A stretch of DNA of 64,000 nucleotides from Nilaparvata lugens (GCF_014356525.2 NC_052518.1:31577464-31641463), one strand, 5' to 3'. Shown: positions 1-8,598, counted from the stretch's first letter. Numbers and translations are program-made. The notes: generated by a model from the letters alone, not told the origin.

Positions 1-2
1 CA

Positions 3-92
3 CCATCATCATATGGTGTGAGTTTATTCCCTCAAGTTAAGAAACGTAGAACAACAAAGAAGAGGTCAAAGAAGAGCAAGAAAAAACCATGA
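3..92 (+). CDS. 3' end of a Polinton gene with a strongly basic C-terminus (partial)
   Basis: The frame is open from the left edge and stops at 90-92. It gives 29 residues, the last 17 almost entirely Lys, Arg, Ser and Thr (KKRRTTKKRSKKSKKKP). The stop overlaps the ATG of the protease gene as ATGA, so the two genes are directly coupled. A short basic protein beside the protease and capsid genes would suit a DNA-binding virion core protein of the kind found in adenovirus-like and Polinton genomes. That role is inference from charge and position only. The N-terminal part lies outside the window. Confidence 0.5.
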   Translation, partial: PSSYGVSLFPQVKKRRTTKKRSKKSKKKP

Positions 93-451
93 ATATTGAA
101 GGAGAATTGAGTAACTATGATTTAATGGATTGGGCTAGCTTATTACAAATTCGTTTAAGAGGAATATATATGCTAGATGCATTACCCAAAAAAATTCTAA
201 AAAACGAAAATGCGATCGTGAATTTGGACAAGCACAGCCAACCGGGGACACACTGGATTGCATATAAGAAGGTAGGAAGTAATGTATGGTATTTTGATCC
301 AATTGGAAATTTACAACCTCCATACGAATTGGACAAATATTGGAAAAAAGAAAATGGAGTAAATATATTTTATAATTTGGATCACCTGCAACCATTAGAT
401 AGTGATATTTGTGGTCATCTCACGTTATTGTTTCTTGCAAATCAGTTGTAA
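89..451 (+). CDS. PRO: Polinton/Maverick adenain-like cysteine protease (PRO)
   Basis: A 120-residue protein of the adenovirus-type (C5) maturation protease family, which cleaves capsid and core precursors during virion assembly. The visible catalytic set is His55 in GTHWIAY, Asp70 in WYFDPIG, and Cys108 in DICGHL, with Gln101 seven residues before the cysteine, the spacing seen in adenain. The protein is shorter than adenovirus protease, as is usual in Polintons. The start overlaps the stop of the upstream gene. The penton-like gene begins 26 nt after the stop. The frame is complete and undamaged, and the neighbourhood of capsid genes supports the call strongly. Confidence 0.92.
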   Translation: MNIEGELSNYDLMDWASLLQIRLRGIYMLDALPKKILKNENAIVNLDKHSQPGTHWIAYKKVGSNVWYFDPIGNLQPPYELDKYWKKENGVNIFYNLDHLQPLDSDICGHLTLLFLANQL

Positions 452-477
452 TTAAGTGTTTGTGTTGAACACACAAG

Positions 478-1170
478 ATGGTCGTTATAACGTTAAGATC
501 AAAGTCAAGTAACCTTTACGAACATTTACAAGAAATTATAGAATTGGACAAAAATAGTGAATGGGAAATTGGTCTGATTAATTTTTGTAGTTACAATAGT
601 ATAGCAAATGTAAACAAAGGAACAAATTCTAGCTTCAAATATGGTGATAAGTTAATCTTGTTGGATACCGGTGCATATGAGCTTGAGGATATTATAAAGT
701 CTATAAAGCATAAATTGAACTATGATGAGAAGAAGAATAGACTTATTATACGTGCAAATGCAAATACTATGAAGATTGAAATTTATTCTGATAAGCCTAT
801 TGATTTAACACGTTCTGATTCGATTGCTAAGATACTAGGTTTTGATAATGTAGTTTTACAAGCAAATAAATGGCATTATTCCAAACATCTGGTTAACATA
901 TCGAGCATTGATGGTATTCTTGTTGAATGTAATTTAGCATGTGGCAGTTACTTTAACGGAAAAGAAAAACATATAATCTACGAATTTTTGCCAAAGGTTC
1001 CTAGCGGTTATTTAATAAATGAAGTACCCTCTCCAATTATTTATGTACCTTTGAATACACGTCGAATTCAAACTATTAATGTAAAGGTAACAGACCAGAA
1101 CGGATCGTTTATTGATTTCCGCGGAGATACAATTACAATTAGACTGCACATACGTGAAAAACAAAAGTAA
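478..1170 (+). CDS. Polinton minor capsid protein (penton-like, single jelly-roll)
   Basis: A 230-residue protein placed between the protease and the major capsid gene, the standard position of the Polinton penton-like protein that occupies capsid vertices. It is rich in predicted beta strands and has no catalytic motifs. Features typical of this family are the N-terminal MVVITLRSKSSN strand, a central LGFD segment, an SSIDGILVEC stretch near residue 145, and a C-terminal RGDTITIRLHIRE strand. The stop overlaps the start of the next ORF by one base (TAATG). The frame is intact. Identification rests on recognising the family pattern and on gene order; a profile search would settle it. Confidence 0.8.
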   Translation: MVVITLRSKSSNLYEHLQEIIELDKNSEWEIGLINFCSYNSIANVNKGTNSSFKYGDKLILLDTGAYELEDIIKSIKHKLNYDEKKNRLIIRANANTMKIEIYSDKPIDLTRSDSIAKILGFDNVVLQANKWHYSKHLVNISSIDGILVECNLACGSYFNGKEKHIIYEFLPKVPSGYLINEVPSPIIYVPLNTRRIQTINVKVTDQNGSFIDFRGDTITIRLHIREKQK

Positions 1171-1355
1171 TGGGATATCTTATTTTCAACCCGCGTACAC
1201 GTAGTACGTGTACGCATAATCAAGTCATTAGAGAAAAGGTCGCGATAGCGTCAACATCTAGTAAAAGCAATAGGGCGTTATCAGCTAAAAGTGCGAGAAC
1301 TTTGGAAAGATTAGGTTTTATAGTTAATTGGCGACATGTCAGGCGCATCAATTAG
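1170..1355 (+). CDS. Small basic Polinton protein with a LERLGF motif
   Basis: A 61-residue Arg, Lys and Ser-rich protein squeezed between the minor and major capsid genes. It shares one base with the upstream gene and overlaps the major capsid ORF by 20 nt. The segment around residues 40-52 (SARTLERLGFIVN) resembles the short conserved stretch seen in small ORFs at this place in other Polintons and adintoviruses, which have been compared with small adenovirus core peptides. Tight overlap on both sides argues that it is real. Function as a virion or core peptide is inference. Confidence 0.6.
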   Translation: MGYLIFNPRTRSTCTHNQVIREKVAIASTSSKSNRALSAKSARTLERLGFIVNWRHVRRIN

Positions 1356-2598
1356 TGATATTCTGGATGTGGAGACAGAGCTTCAGTTTTATAATGACAT
1401 AACCAAATTCCAGTTTCATACACATACAGTTTATTCGGGACAAGAAATAAAAAACTCTGATGAAGCTCGAATTGGAATAAATTCATTGGATGTTTATACT
1501 TTACCTTGCAAATCATTTATATTAATTGAGGGAACGGTGAGCTGTACAAAACCGGCAGCGCCTGCGATTACAGTAGCAGGGGAGGCAACTCAACCGGCTG
1601 GTGCGCCCATTGCGGCAGACTATAAATTAAGCAGTAACATAGTGGGCAACCTTTTTGATGAAATACGATACGAATTAGCAGGTCAACAAATTTCCAAATC
1701 AAGATTAATTGGTTTAACTTCTACAATTAAAGCTATTCTTGTGAAGAACGCATCTGATAAAAACACATATCATTTAGCTGGTTTTGACAGAGCAGGATAT
1801 GAGCTAACAGATAATAAATTCACTTTCTGTGTGCCGTTGAAATTAATCCTTCCATTTTTTGAAGATTTTCAAAGAATAATTTTAAACTTGAAACAAGAGC
1901 TTGTATTATTGAGGTCGCCCTCAGACCTCAATTGCGTCGAGTCTGCAACCGGTACAGAGGTTAGTGTAAAAATTACTAAGCTCCAATGGCGGATGCCCTA
2001 CATTACTTTAGAAGATCATGTGCGATTGAAATTTTTGAGACTGCTCGATGCCGACACTCCACTGAAATTAAGTTTCCGCCATTGGGAAATTTGTGAATTA
2101 CCAAATTTGCAAAATTCACTTGTTCATTCTTGGTCAGTACGCACAACATCGAATTTTGATACTCCAAAATATATTATAATTGCATTTCAAACTGATCGAA
2201 AGAATAAAATTAAAAAATCAATATCTAATTTTGACAGCTGTAATATTTACAATGTTAAAGTATATTTGAATAGTGAGTATTATCCATACGAAAATCTGCT
2301 AGGTAAGAAGGAAGTTTTATACCGGATGTTCCTGGATTTCGCACCCTCGTATTATAATCATTCAATCAATAGCGAACTCGGAACAGAAATCGATTTTAAA
2401 ACGTTTTGTGAATCAACACCGCTGATTGTTGTAGATTGTTCACACCAACCAAGTCATTTGAAATCATCGACAGATGTTCGTATTGAAATGGAATTTAATA
2501 GTGCAGTACCTGCAAATACTTCCGCGTATTGCGTTTTAATTAGCGATCGTGTGATGGAGTACACGCCACTCACGAGCATGGTGAAAGAAGTTCAGTAA
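1336..2598 (+). CDS. MCP: Polinton major capsid protein (double jelly-roll)
   Basis: A 420-residue protein in the position of the Polinton major capsid protein, the double jelly-roll subunit that builds pseudo-hexameric capsomers. The N-terminal part (LQFYNDITKFQFHTHTVYSG, then LDVYTLPCKSFILIEG) is the recognisable start of the first jelly-roll. An Ala/Pro-rich insertion follows at about residues 73-95, and LFDEIRYELAGQQI is the conserved link typical of the family. The C-terminal half holds further strands and ends in YCVLISDRVMEYTP. The ATG lies inside the preceding small ORF. No stop or frameshift interrupts the frame, so the copy is young or was kept under selection. Confidence 0.88.
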   Translation: MSGASISDILDVETELQFYNDITKFQFHTHTVYSGQEIKNSDEARIGINSLDVYTLPCKSFILIEGTVSCTKPAAPAITVAGEATQPAGAPIAADYKLSSNIVGNLFDEIRYELAGQQISKSRLIGLTSTIKAILVKNASDKNTYHLAGFDRAGYELTDNKFTFCVPLKLILPFFEDFQRIILNLKQELVLLRSPSDLNCVESATGTEVSVKITKLQWRMPYITLEDHVRLKFLRLLDADTPLKLSFRHWEICELPNLQNSLVHSWSVRTTSNFDTPKYIIIAFQTDRKNKIKKSISNFDSCNIYNVKVYLNSEYYPYENLLGKKEVLYRMFLDFAPSYYNHSINSELGTEIDFKTFCESTPLIVVDCSHQPSHLKSSTDVRIEMEFNSAVPANTSAYCVLISDRVMEYTPLTSMVKEVQ

Positions 2599-2626
2599 TT
2601 TGTTGATAGAGTGCATCACTGCAGGT

Positions 2627-2633
2627 TATATAA
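2627..2633 (+). promoter_or_regulatory. TATA box candidate upstream of the accessory genes
   Basis: TATATAA lies in the only sizeable non-coding gap of the Polinton block, 29 bp after the capsid stop and about 55 bp before the next ATG at 2689. The spacing fits an RNA polymerase II promoter for the accessory genes. No initiator element can be assigned with confidence. Confidence 0.4.
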
Positions 2634-2688
2634 GGTGTGTACTGCACCAAATGTAAGCCATTATCAGTTTTACCTTTGAACAGGAATC

Positions 2689-3057
2689 ATGTCCTATTCT
2701 TTGTGTTCTGATATTTTGGTGGACAAGCCACAAACTCGCTCTATCCAGTGTGATCTTGATTCTGATATTTTGGACAAAGCTCAGTCGTCGCTACTTTACG
2801 ATATTGAATCAACAAATTTCTATTATGAACCAAGGAGAAGCAGTACACCAATCCAGAAGTCGGGAGAGGAGGAGGAGGAGGGGGAGGGGGCGCCAGAGGT
2901 GGAGGAACAGAAACGTGAAGAGGAACAGAAAGGAGTGCAAAAGCAGACACCTACGAAAATTGCTACGGTTGATCTTCACTGGTTTAAGCAAACTTGTAAT
3001 CAAATTATTGTAATGTTGTATTTCATTTCAAATCACCATTTCCAAAGATGGAATTGA
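2689..3057 (+). CDS. Acidic Polinton accessory protein, unknown function
   Basis: A 122-residue ORF downstream of a TATA-like element. Residues about 58-85 form a Glu/Lys/Gln-rich low-complexity stretch (EEEEEGEGAPEVEEQKREEE), probably disordered or coiled. The N-terminal part contains two similar SDILVDK/SDILDKA segments, a possible short internal repeat. The last 30 residues are hydrophobic with aromatic residues (CNQIIVMLYFIS) and might form one membrane-associated helix. The stop overlaps the next ORF by ten bases, which supports expression within the block. No family is recognised. Confidence 0.5.
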   Translation: MSYSLCSDILVDKPQTRSIQCDLDSDILDKAQSSLLYDIESTNFYYEPRRSSTPIQKSGEEEEEGEGAPEVEEQKREEEQKGVQKQTPTKIATVDLHWFKQTCNQIIVMLYFISNHHFQRWN

Positions 3058-3635
3058 CTACAAAATTGTTTAACGACGTAACATGGCTGGAACGTAACTA
3101 TCATAAAATAAAATGGAGCGATGGAGATTTGGAATGGAATGAGACAATTATCCGTGAATACCTCGCAGGTTATGAAAAAATTTTTACAAAAGGAACTGAG
3201 AAAGCAAAGTTTTTGAGAAGATTGCATTCTAACGTACAATGCATACCGGAGGACTTTCTCAAGCCCGATTTCAGCTTTTTCACCACTTCGTGGTGTTATG
3301 ATGCATGTAAGATACATAAGTATAGACCCGATGGAAGGTGTGCGTTGTACAGTGCCCAACATTATAATTCTCTGCTGTTTAAAAATATGTATCAAACAAA
3401 TAATTTCTTGTGCGAGAATACTCGTATGAAAAGTATGAAATTGGCGCCTATGTATACGAATGCTCAGAAAAGAAACTTTGCACGATATGGATTCTTCTAC
3501 AACGGAAAGGAATTACAGTGTGTTTATTGCTCGCATGCACTGAGACTGCATAAAGCTCGCACGTGTTGTCTGTCTGCAATTATTAATGAAGAAAGACCGT
3601 TTAATTATTCTATAATAGTGCCAGCCTACACATAG
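3048..3635 (+). CDS. Polinton accessory protein with a C-terminal BIR-like zinc motif
   Basis: A 195-residue protein. About residues 120-175 resemble the first half of a baculovirus IAP repeat: an Arg/Lys start, then RNFARYGFFYNG and CVYCSHALRLH followed closely by RTCC. In true BIR domains the CxxC pair is followed by a longer W-D-P-EH segment before the His and last Cys; here that part is shortened, so the fold is BIR-like, compacted or degenerate. A second cluster (WCYDACKIH with later Cys and His, near residues 80-105) could bind another zinc. The N-terminal 75 residues are unrecognised. BIR proteins of insect viruses restrain caspases; that role here is inference. Confidence 0.5.
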   Translation: MELTTKLFNDVTWLERNYHKIKWSDGDLEWNETIIREYLAGYEKIFTKGTEKAKFLRRLHSNVQCIPEDFLKPDFSFFTTSWCYDACKIHKYRPDGRCALYSAQHYNSLLFKNMYQTNNFLCENTRMKSMKLAPMYTNAQKRNFARYGFFYNGKELQCVYCSHALRLHKARTCCLSAIINEERPFNYSIIVPAYT

Positions 3636-3653
3636 TTTTACTACTCGACAACG

Positions 3654-3929
3654 ATGGATCCGGCAAAGTGGTTAGCTGCTGACAACGAATTGGAAGTGAG
3701 GTTAAAAAACTGCATAGACTGGTATGATGAGTGTGAAAGTGCAATTCAGAAATCATCTAGTGAAAATTATAGTTTGGCGAAACAATTAAAGGCTATTTTT
3801 CTAAGCACAGTTAATTTGAACGATATAAAAGACTATTTGTGCTATTACCGTCCATACAATTTGTCTGTAGATAAATTGATTAAAATTGAAGATGAAGTTA
3901 TGATGTATTGTTGTAGTGAAATTTTTTAA
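3654..3929 (+). CDS. Small Polinton accessory protein, unknown function
   Basis: A 91-residue ORF starting 18 nt after the BIR-like gene, on the same strand. It appears helical (NELEVRLKNCIDWYDECESAI, then LAKQLKAIFLSTVNLNDIKDYL), has several Cys residues without zinc-ligand spacing, and carries no signal peptide. Close spacing to its neighbours and lack of overlap with any better ORF support it as a gene. No family can be named. Confidence 0.45.
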   Translation: MDPAKWLAADNELEVRLKNCIDWYDECESAIQKSSSENYSLAKQLKAIFLSTVNLNDIKDYLCYYRPYNLSVDKLIKIEDEVMMYCCSEIF

Positions 3930-4132
3930 TTCAGATATTTCCTCGAACATTTTGGTTTAGTATCAGTGTAGACTTGATTGAGTGAGCACGCGAGAAACGC
4001 CCCCTCAGACACAACTGTTACAGCTAAGGAATCTACCTTATCAAGAGATACGCCCCCTCAGAGCCAACTCTGTTACAGCTAAGTGCACATTCCTTCCTTA
4101 TCAATTTTATTGTTCATAACATAATCGAGGTC
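3930..4132. repeat. 53-bp tandem duplication between accessory genes
   Basis: Two head-to-tail copies begin at 3997 and 4050. Both start ACGCCCCCTCAGA, continue with a CAACT..TGTTACAGCTAAG core and end in a CCTTATCAA segment, with the second copy slightly longer (to about 4106). The array sits directly upstream of the next ORF, so it may hold duplicated regulatory sites, although no known factor site is recognised. Confidence 0.6.
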
Positions 4133-4447
4133 ATGCAGTGTTTTAGCTTTGCTAAATTCAAAAAATTATCTCGCCTCTTGATGTCAATTTCATTCAATGA
4201 ATTTGATTCTATTGCAAAAAATATTAAATTTTCAACAGGATTCCAAGGCGATGATTTACCATTAACAAAAACAGAAAATGTACATTTTCCAATTTTATCT
4301 GAGATTTTCGAATTATTGGACATACTAGATACAGGTCATCTACATTATTGTAGTGCAAATGATTTCTCAACTATTGTTACAAATACCGATGAACTTTGGA
4401 AATGCTTGTATGACATTGCAGATAAAAAATGTAAAAGATCAACTTAG
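4133..4447 (+). CDS. Small Polinton accessory protein, faint death-fold resemblance
   Basis: A 104-residue ORF, the last one on this strand in the block. It looks all-helical, with hydrophobic spacing (FKKLSRLLMSISFNEFDSIA, ILSEIFELLDILDTG, TDELWKCLYDIADKK) that loosely recalls death-effector-type six-helix bundles. The resemblance is weak and carries no diagnostic motif, so unknown function is the safe call. A neighbouring BIR-like gene makes an apoptosis-related role worth testing but does not prove it. Confidence 0.4.
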   Translation: MQCFSFAKFKKLSRLLMSISFNEFDSIAKNIKFSTGFQGDDLPLTKTENVHFPILSEIFELLDILDTGHLHYCSANDFSTIVTNTDELWKCLYDIADKKCKRST

Positions 4448-4705
4448 ATCATTGACCTCTCACTGTTAAGACATCAATAGAGCTGATACCCCAAGTGATA
4501 TAGGTCTGAGGATATCTATAGCCATTTTTGGAATGCTTGTTCATACTAAATTTACTATAGATATTCTCGGAGAGCACACTTAAAAAGCAACGCCTGCGGT
4601 TTGTACAGCACATAGAAAATTTCAATATAAATTTGTGAAATTTTTCTTAACTGTCGGGTGGAAAGCAAACCAATTGTATTAATTTTACAGTATAAAGATG
4701 TAACA

Positions 4706-4806
4706 GATTCACTCATCTAGCATTCACTTTAATTTGACAGTAGAGCATTAGATGGATTCACTTTAATTTGACAGTAGAGCATTAGATGGATTCACTTTAA
4801 TCTGTC
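4706..4806 (+). repeat. 34-bp minisatellite, first block
   Basis: Three tandem units begin at 4722, 4756 and 4790, each ATTCACTTTAATTTGACAGT followed by AGAGCATTAGATGG. They are preceded by GATTCACTCATCTAGC. The whole block recurs at 5834-5932. Confidence 0.75.
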
Positions 4807-4899
4807 ACTATAGAGAGAGGGAAAGCAGACTTCGTAGCAGGACTGCTAGTAGTAGCGAACGGTCGATCATAGTGGAGAACGGAATGAATTCTCTATTCT

Positions 4900-4974
4900 C
4901 TCTTTACTCCTCATTCGTAAAATGCTGTGCTCCGCTACGCGGAAAGAGCCATTTTACGGATGACGAAGTAAAGG
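4900..4974. repeat. Inverted repeat with 25-bp arms
   Basis: The arm 4900-4924 (CTTTACTCCTCATTCGTAAA core) is matched in reverse by 4950-4974 with a few mismatches, around a 25-nt GC-richer loop. A transcript could form a stable hairpin. It might be a small MITE or a terminator-like structure of the adjoining element. Confidence 0.6.
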
Positions 4975-5833
4975 AGAGCAAACTCAACACACATGGCTTT
5001 TGCAGCAACGCGCGAGGAGGCTCGAATTGGGTGCATACCAGTCTGCTACTTGTCTAAAACACATAGGAGTGCATTACCATTTCTCTCTCTCTATAACCTT
5101 GGCACGAGCGATGGATTTCACTACGTAACATCACATTAGATAAGGAAAGTATATCACGCATCGAATTGCAGCAACAGAAGGTGTCATTTGCTTTGAAACG
5201 TTCGAACTGATAAAATGAGTGCTTATTTCGATTGCGAAATATGATAGATTTGATGTTGAAATTGAAGTGAACATAATATTTGAACGATTTGTGACAAAAT
5301 CAGGAAATTGAAGAAGTTTTGGGCAATAGCCTGTTTTTTCTTTTCCAACTATTGTATTGTTCGCTCTATCTAATAAATAAATAAATAAAGCTAATGAGAG
5401 AATGCTTTATTCGTGTAGATTACAATATATACTGGTTTTTTACACTTATATACAATTATAAATGAATTTACATAATATAGACTGAGAAAATATTTTTTGA
5501 AGTGCATATGATATGAAAAAAGCAGTTGTCAATAGTTGTAGCTAATATTGTTATGCATTAACATGAATTTGGAAAGAATATTTGAAAAGATCCTTGCAAC
5601 TAACTCTAGAACGAGAAACTTAAAGAGTAATAGGGTTTTAGCACATCTACAAAAGAGTTTCTTATCTATACTAGACTGGGATTGATTCACTTTAATCTGT
5701 CAGTATAAGTTGAATTGGGTTCTTATATCTTAGAGATTCATGATGCTGAAGCTGTCTGAAGTAAGATCTGACTGAGAGAGGAATTTGAGCATATCTTCCA
5801 AGGTTGACTCTCACTGTCAGTATAGCATTAGAT

Positions 5834-5932
5834 GGATTCACTCATCTAGCATTCACTTTAATTTGACAGTATAGCATTAGATGGATTCACTTTAATTTGT
5901 CAGTAGAATATGGATTCACTTTAATTTGACAG
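5834..5932 (+). repeat. 34-bp minisatellite, second block
   Basis: This nearly repeats 4706-4798, including the leading GATTCACTCATCTAGC and then two to three ATTCACTTTAATTTGACAGT units. An isolated related unit lies near 5685-5705. The two blocks are 1.1 kb apart in the same orientation. Confidence 0.75.
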
Positions 5933-5997
5933 TAGAGAATTTTTCCCTCAAAGGGAAATTATTTTTTCCCTTTTTCCCTCCCCCTCGTCCTCACTGG

Positions 5998-6160
5998 GAG
6001 AGGGGAGAGGGAGAGGGAGAAGGAGAGGGAGAGGGAGAGGGAGAGGGAGAGGGAGAGGGAGAGGGAGAGGGAGAGGGAGAAGGAGAGGAGAAGGAGAAGG
6101 AGAGGGCGAGGGGGAGGAGAGGGGGGCGCAGAGGGGGAGGGGGGAGGGGGAGGGGGATTT
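5998..6160 (+). repeat. GA-rich purine tract ending in a G-quadruplex motif
   Basis: About 120 bp of (GAGAGG)n-type repeat with GAAGGA variants passes into GGGGG runs. Four runs of five or six G separated by single A bases (6133-6156) form a textbook quadruplex-capable motif. ORFs read through this tract on both strands are low-complexity artefacts. The tract lies just before a 5'-truncated LINE. Confidence 0.85.
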
Positions 6161-6245
6161 GCGCAAAAATTTTTCCTTATTTCTCGGGGATTGCGCAAAA
6201 AAACCGGTCTGAACTATCTATATCAGTCTACTCAGAGTTAATAGA

Positions 6246-8598
6246 ATGAGCTCCTCATCAATTGATCACGTTTTCTATAGAACTCGAGATAACATGACAT
6301 GTTCTGCTGGTATCGTTAAGATTGATGTGACCGACCATTACCTAATTTACTGTCTCCTGGATATAGGTGACATAATAAATCCTAGCTCCCAAAACTCTTC
6401 TAGCCTAGTCAATTCTATTTCTAAATTTAGCTATGAAATTTTTTATGAACATGTGAAATGTATTGATTGGATTGATGTGTATGATACTAATAATGTGGAT
6501 GTTGCTTATCAATTATTTCTCAACAAATTAATAACGGCTGCAGGAAGATCAAAGGTAGAGGCTCCCAAAAAACGCAGTTATAAAGCACTACAACCGTGGA
6601 TAACATATAATTTGTATCGACGCATAACTAAACGAAATCAACTATATAAAAAGACAATAAAGCATCCAAATAATAATGACCTTCTTAGTTACTATAAAGC
6701 TTACAAATCAAGTCTGGCTGCAGATTTAAAGTTTACGAAAAATTCTTACTATTATTCTTTATTTGAGAATAAAGCAAAGGACACAGATGCACAATGGAAG
6801 TTAATAAATGATTTAACCGGTTGCCAGAAAAATAAAAATAAAGATATTGTTTTAGCCGAAGAAAATAATGTTGTATCAGATCCTCTTATAGTTGCTGATA
6901 AATTTAATAATTATTTTGTGAATATAGTAGATAAATTGAAAAATAATTCCGCTAACTGTATAACAGAACGAAATGAATATAAAAATTGGTTTCCAGAAGG
7001 AAATAATTTAAATTCTTTTTTTTTAAACCCTGTTTGTACAGATGAAATAGTTAGAGTTCTGAAAAGTTTTGATGATTGTAAGTCGTCTGGAATTGATGGA
7101 ATTTCGGTGAAAGCAATAAAATTGGTCAGCGTAATAATAGCTCCCGTTTTAGCATATATAATAAATCTTAGTTTTGAGTTGGGTGTTGTCCCTGAACAAT
7201 TAAAACAGGCAGTGGTCGTCCCGATATTTAAGAGGGGAGATAGCAAACAAATGGGTAATTATAGGCCAATATCTTTATTGCCTATTTTTGCTAAACTCAT
7301 TGAAAAAATTTACAAAAGCAGACTGATTTTGTATTATAAGTTCACTTCTTATTTTAGTTCTAACCAATATGGCTTTTTGGAAGGTAAGAGCACTGAAGAC
7401 GCGCTTTTGGCGGTTTGCAATGCATTACATGAGGGAACTAATACTAGCAATGGTGTTGCTGGATTATTTATAGATATTTGTAAGGCATTTGACTGTGTTT
7501 CTCACGAGATAATTCTGAATAAGTTGTGGTTATCAGGAGTGAGAGGTGTCACACATAAATGGTTCCAGAGTTACTTATCAAACAGGAGTCAGAGGGTTAG
7601 AATAGCTGATAAAATAAGTGAGCCTTTGGTTTTATCTTGTGGAGTCCCACAAGGCTCTGTTCTGGGTTCTATTCTTTTTTGGTATATGTGAACGACCTCT
7701 GTAATGGGAAATTCATTGGAAAACTAACAGCATTTGCGGACGATACTGCCCTGACATATAACTTGCCCAGAGAGACTGACATTAGTCAGTGCATGTGCGA
7801 TGATCTGATAAAATTGAAGTATTGGTTTGAATTAAATGACATGACTATCAGCAACAAAACAAAATTCATATCGTTCAATTCGAGAGGGGGTGATCAGGCA
7901 ATTCTTGATATAGTATATAAGTGTAATGAATGTGTAGCCTCACCCATTCAGCAGTCATGTAACAGGTGCATGCAAATTGAACAGTGTGATTCTATTAAGT
8001 ATCTTGGCGTTGTTATTGATAAAAATTTGAATTGGAGAGAACATATTAAAAAAATAAAAGGTGAACTAATATCTACCCTGAGAAAATTCTATTTTCTACG
8101 CTATATGTGCCCAATTAACGTCTTAAGAATGCTGTATTTTTCTCTGGTGGAGTCCAGACTTCAATACGGGCTGGTATGCTGGGGAGGTACCTATATAACT
8201 ACAGTGAAACCGTTAATAATATCACAGAAAAAGCTTTTAAGAGTGATAATGCATAAAGGGAGAAGATTTCCATCTCGAACACTATTCTTGACTTTGAAAA
8301 TTATGCCATTGAGACATTTATATGTTTTTAGAGTTCTCCGAATATTTTATATGAGAAGTGGTAATATTGGTGTGGAAGCGAATATCAGATCTATAGCCAA
8401 TCCCTGAGAACAACGAACCGATTTAAAGTACCAAGACCTTACAAGGAGTCCTTCCGTAGATCTTTTCCATATTTGGCACCAAAACTGTTCAATTTGTTAC
8501 CACCTTATTGTCTTTTATCCCACTCATTATACATATTGCAGAGAAAAGTGAAAGAGTGGCTTCAATCATTGAATAGTGTGGAGGTTATGCTTTGTTAG
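6246..8598 (+). pseudogene. 5'-truncated Jockey-superfamily LINE ORF2 (reverse transcriptase)
   Basis: The coding remnant starts inside the last part of the endonuclease domain (SSSIDHVFYRT, then DVTDHYLIY). The reverse transcriptase follows: VVVPIFKRGD and NYRPISLLP, QYGFLEGKST, the first catalytic aspartate in LFIDICKAFD, PQGSVLG, and the FADDT catalytic pair after a frameshift. The C-terminus ends with RSFPYLAPKLFN and VKEWLQSL, as in this LINE type. Breaks are a one-base loss in a T run at 7675-7680, between the fifth and sixth RT motifs, and another shift near 8390. Loss of ORF1 and most of the endonuclease is normal 5' truncation. The copy cannot be autonomous. Confidence 0.88.

Larger units (their letters stand above)
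4448..5997. other. Non-coding flank of the Polinton block
   Basis: No convincing gene is seen in this 1.5-kb stretch. It holds short repeats listed separately, a hairpin, and an (AATA)n run at about 5370-5390. It may be part of the terminal repeat region of the Polinton element, since such ends are often several hundred bases long and repetitive, but no matching left terminus is available in the window to prove that. A short AT-rich segment with weak ORFs around 4872-5057 is explained by the hairpin. Confidence 0.5.

Noticed and set aside
4872..5057. 61-codon ORF as a gene
   Set aside because: It runs through the 25-bp inverted repeat and has no recognisable protein features.
5926..6249. ORFs of 70-107 codons on both strands through the GA-rich tract
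   Set aside because: They encode only Gly-Glu, Ser-Leu or Ser-Pro dipeptide repeats and follow from the simple repeat.
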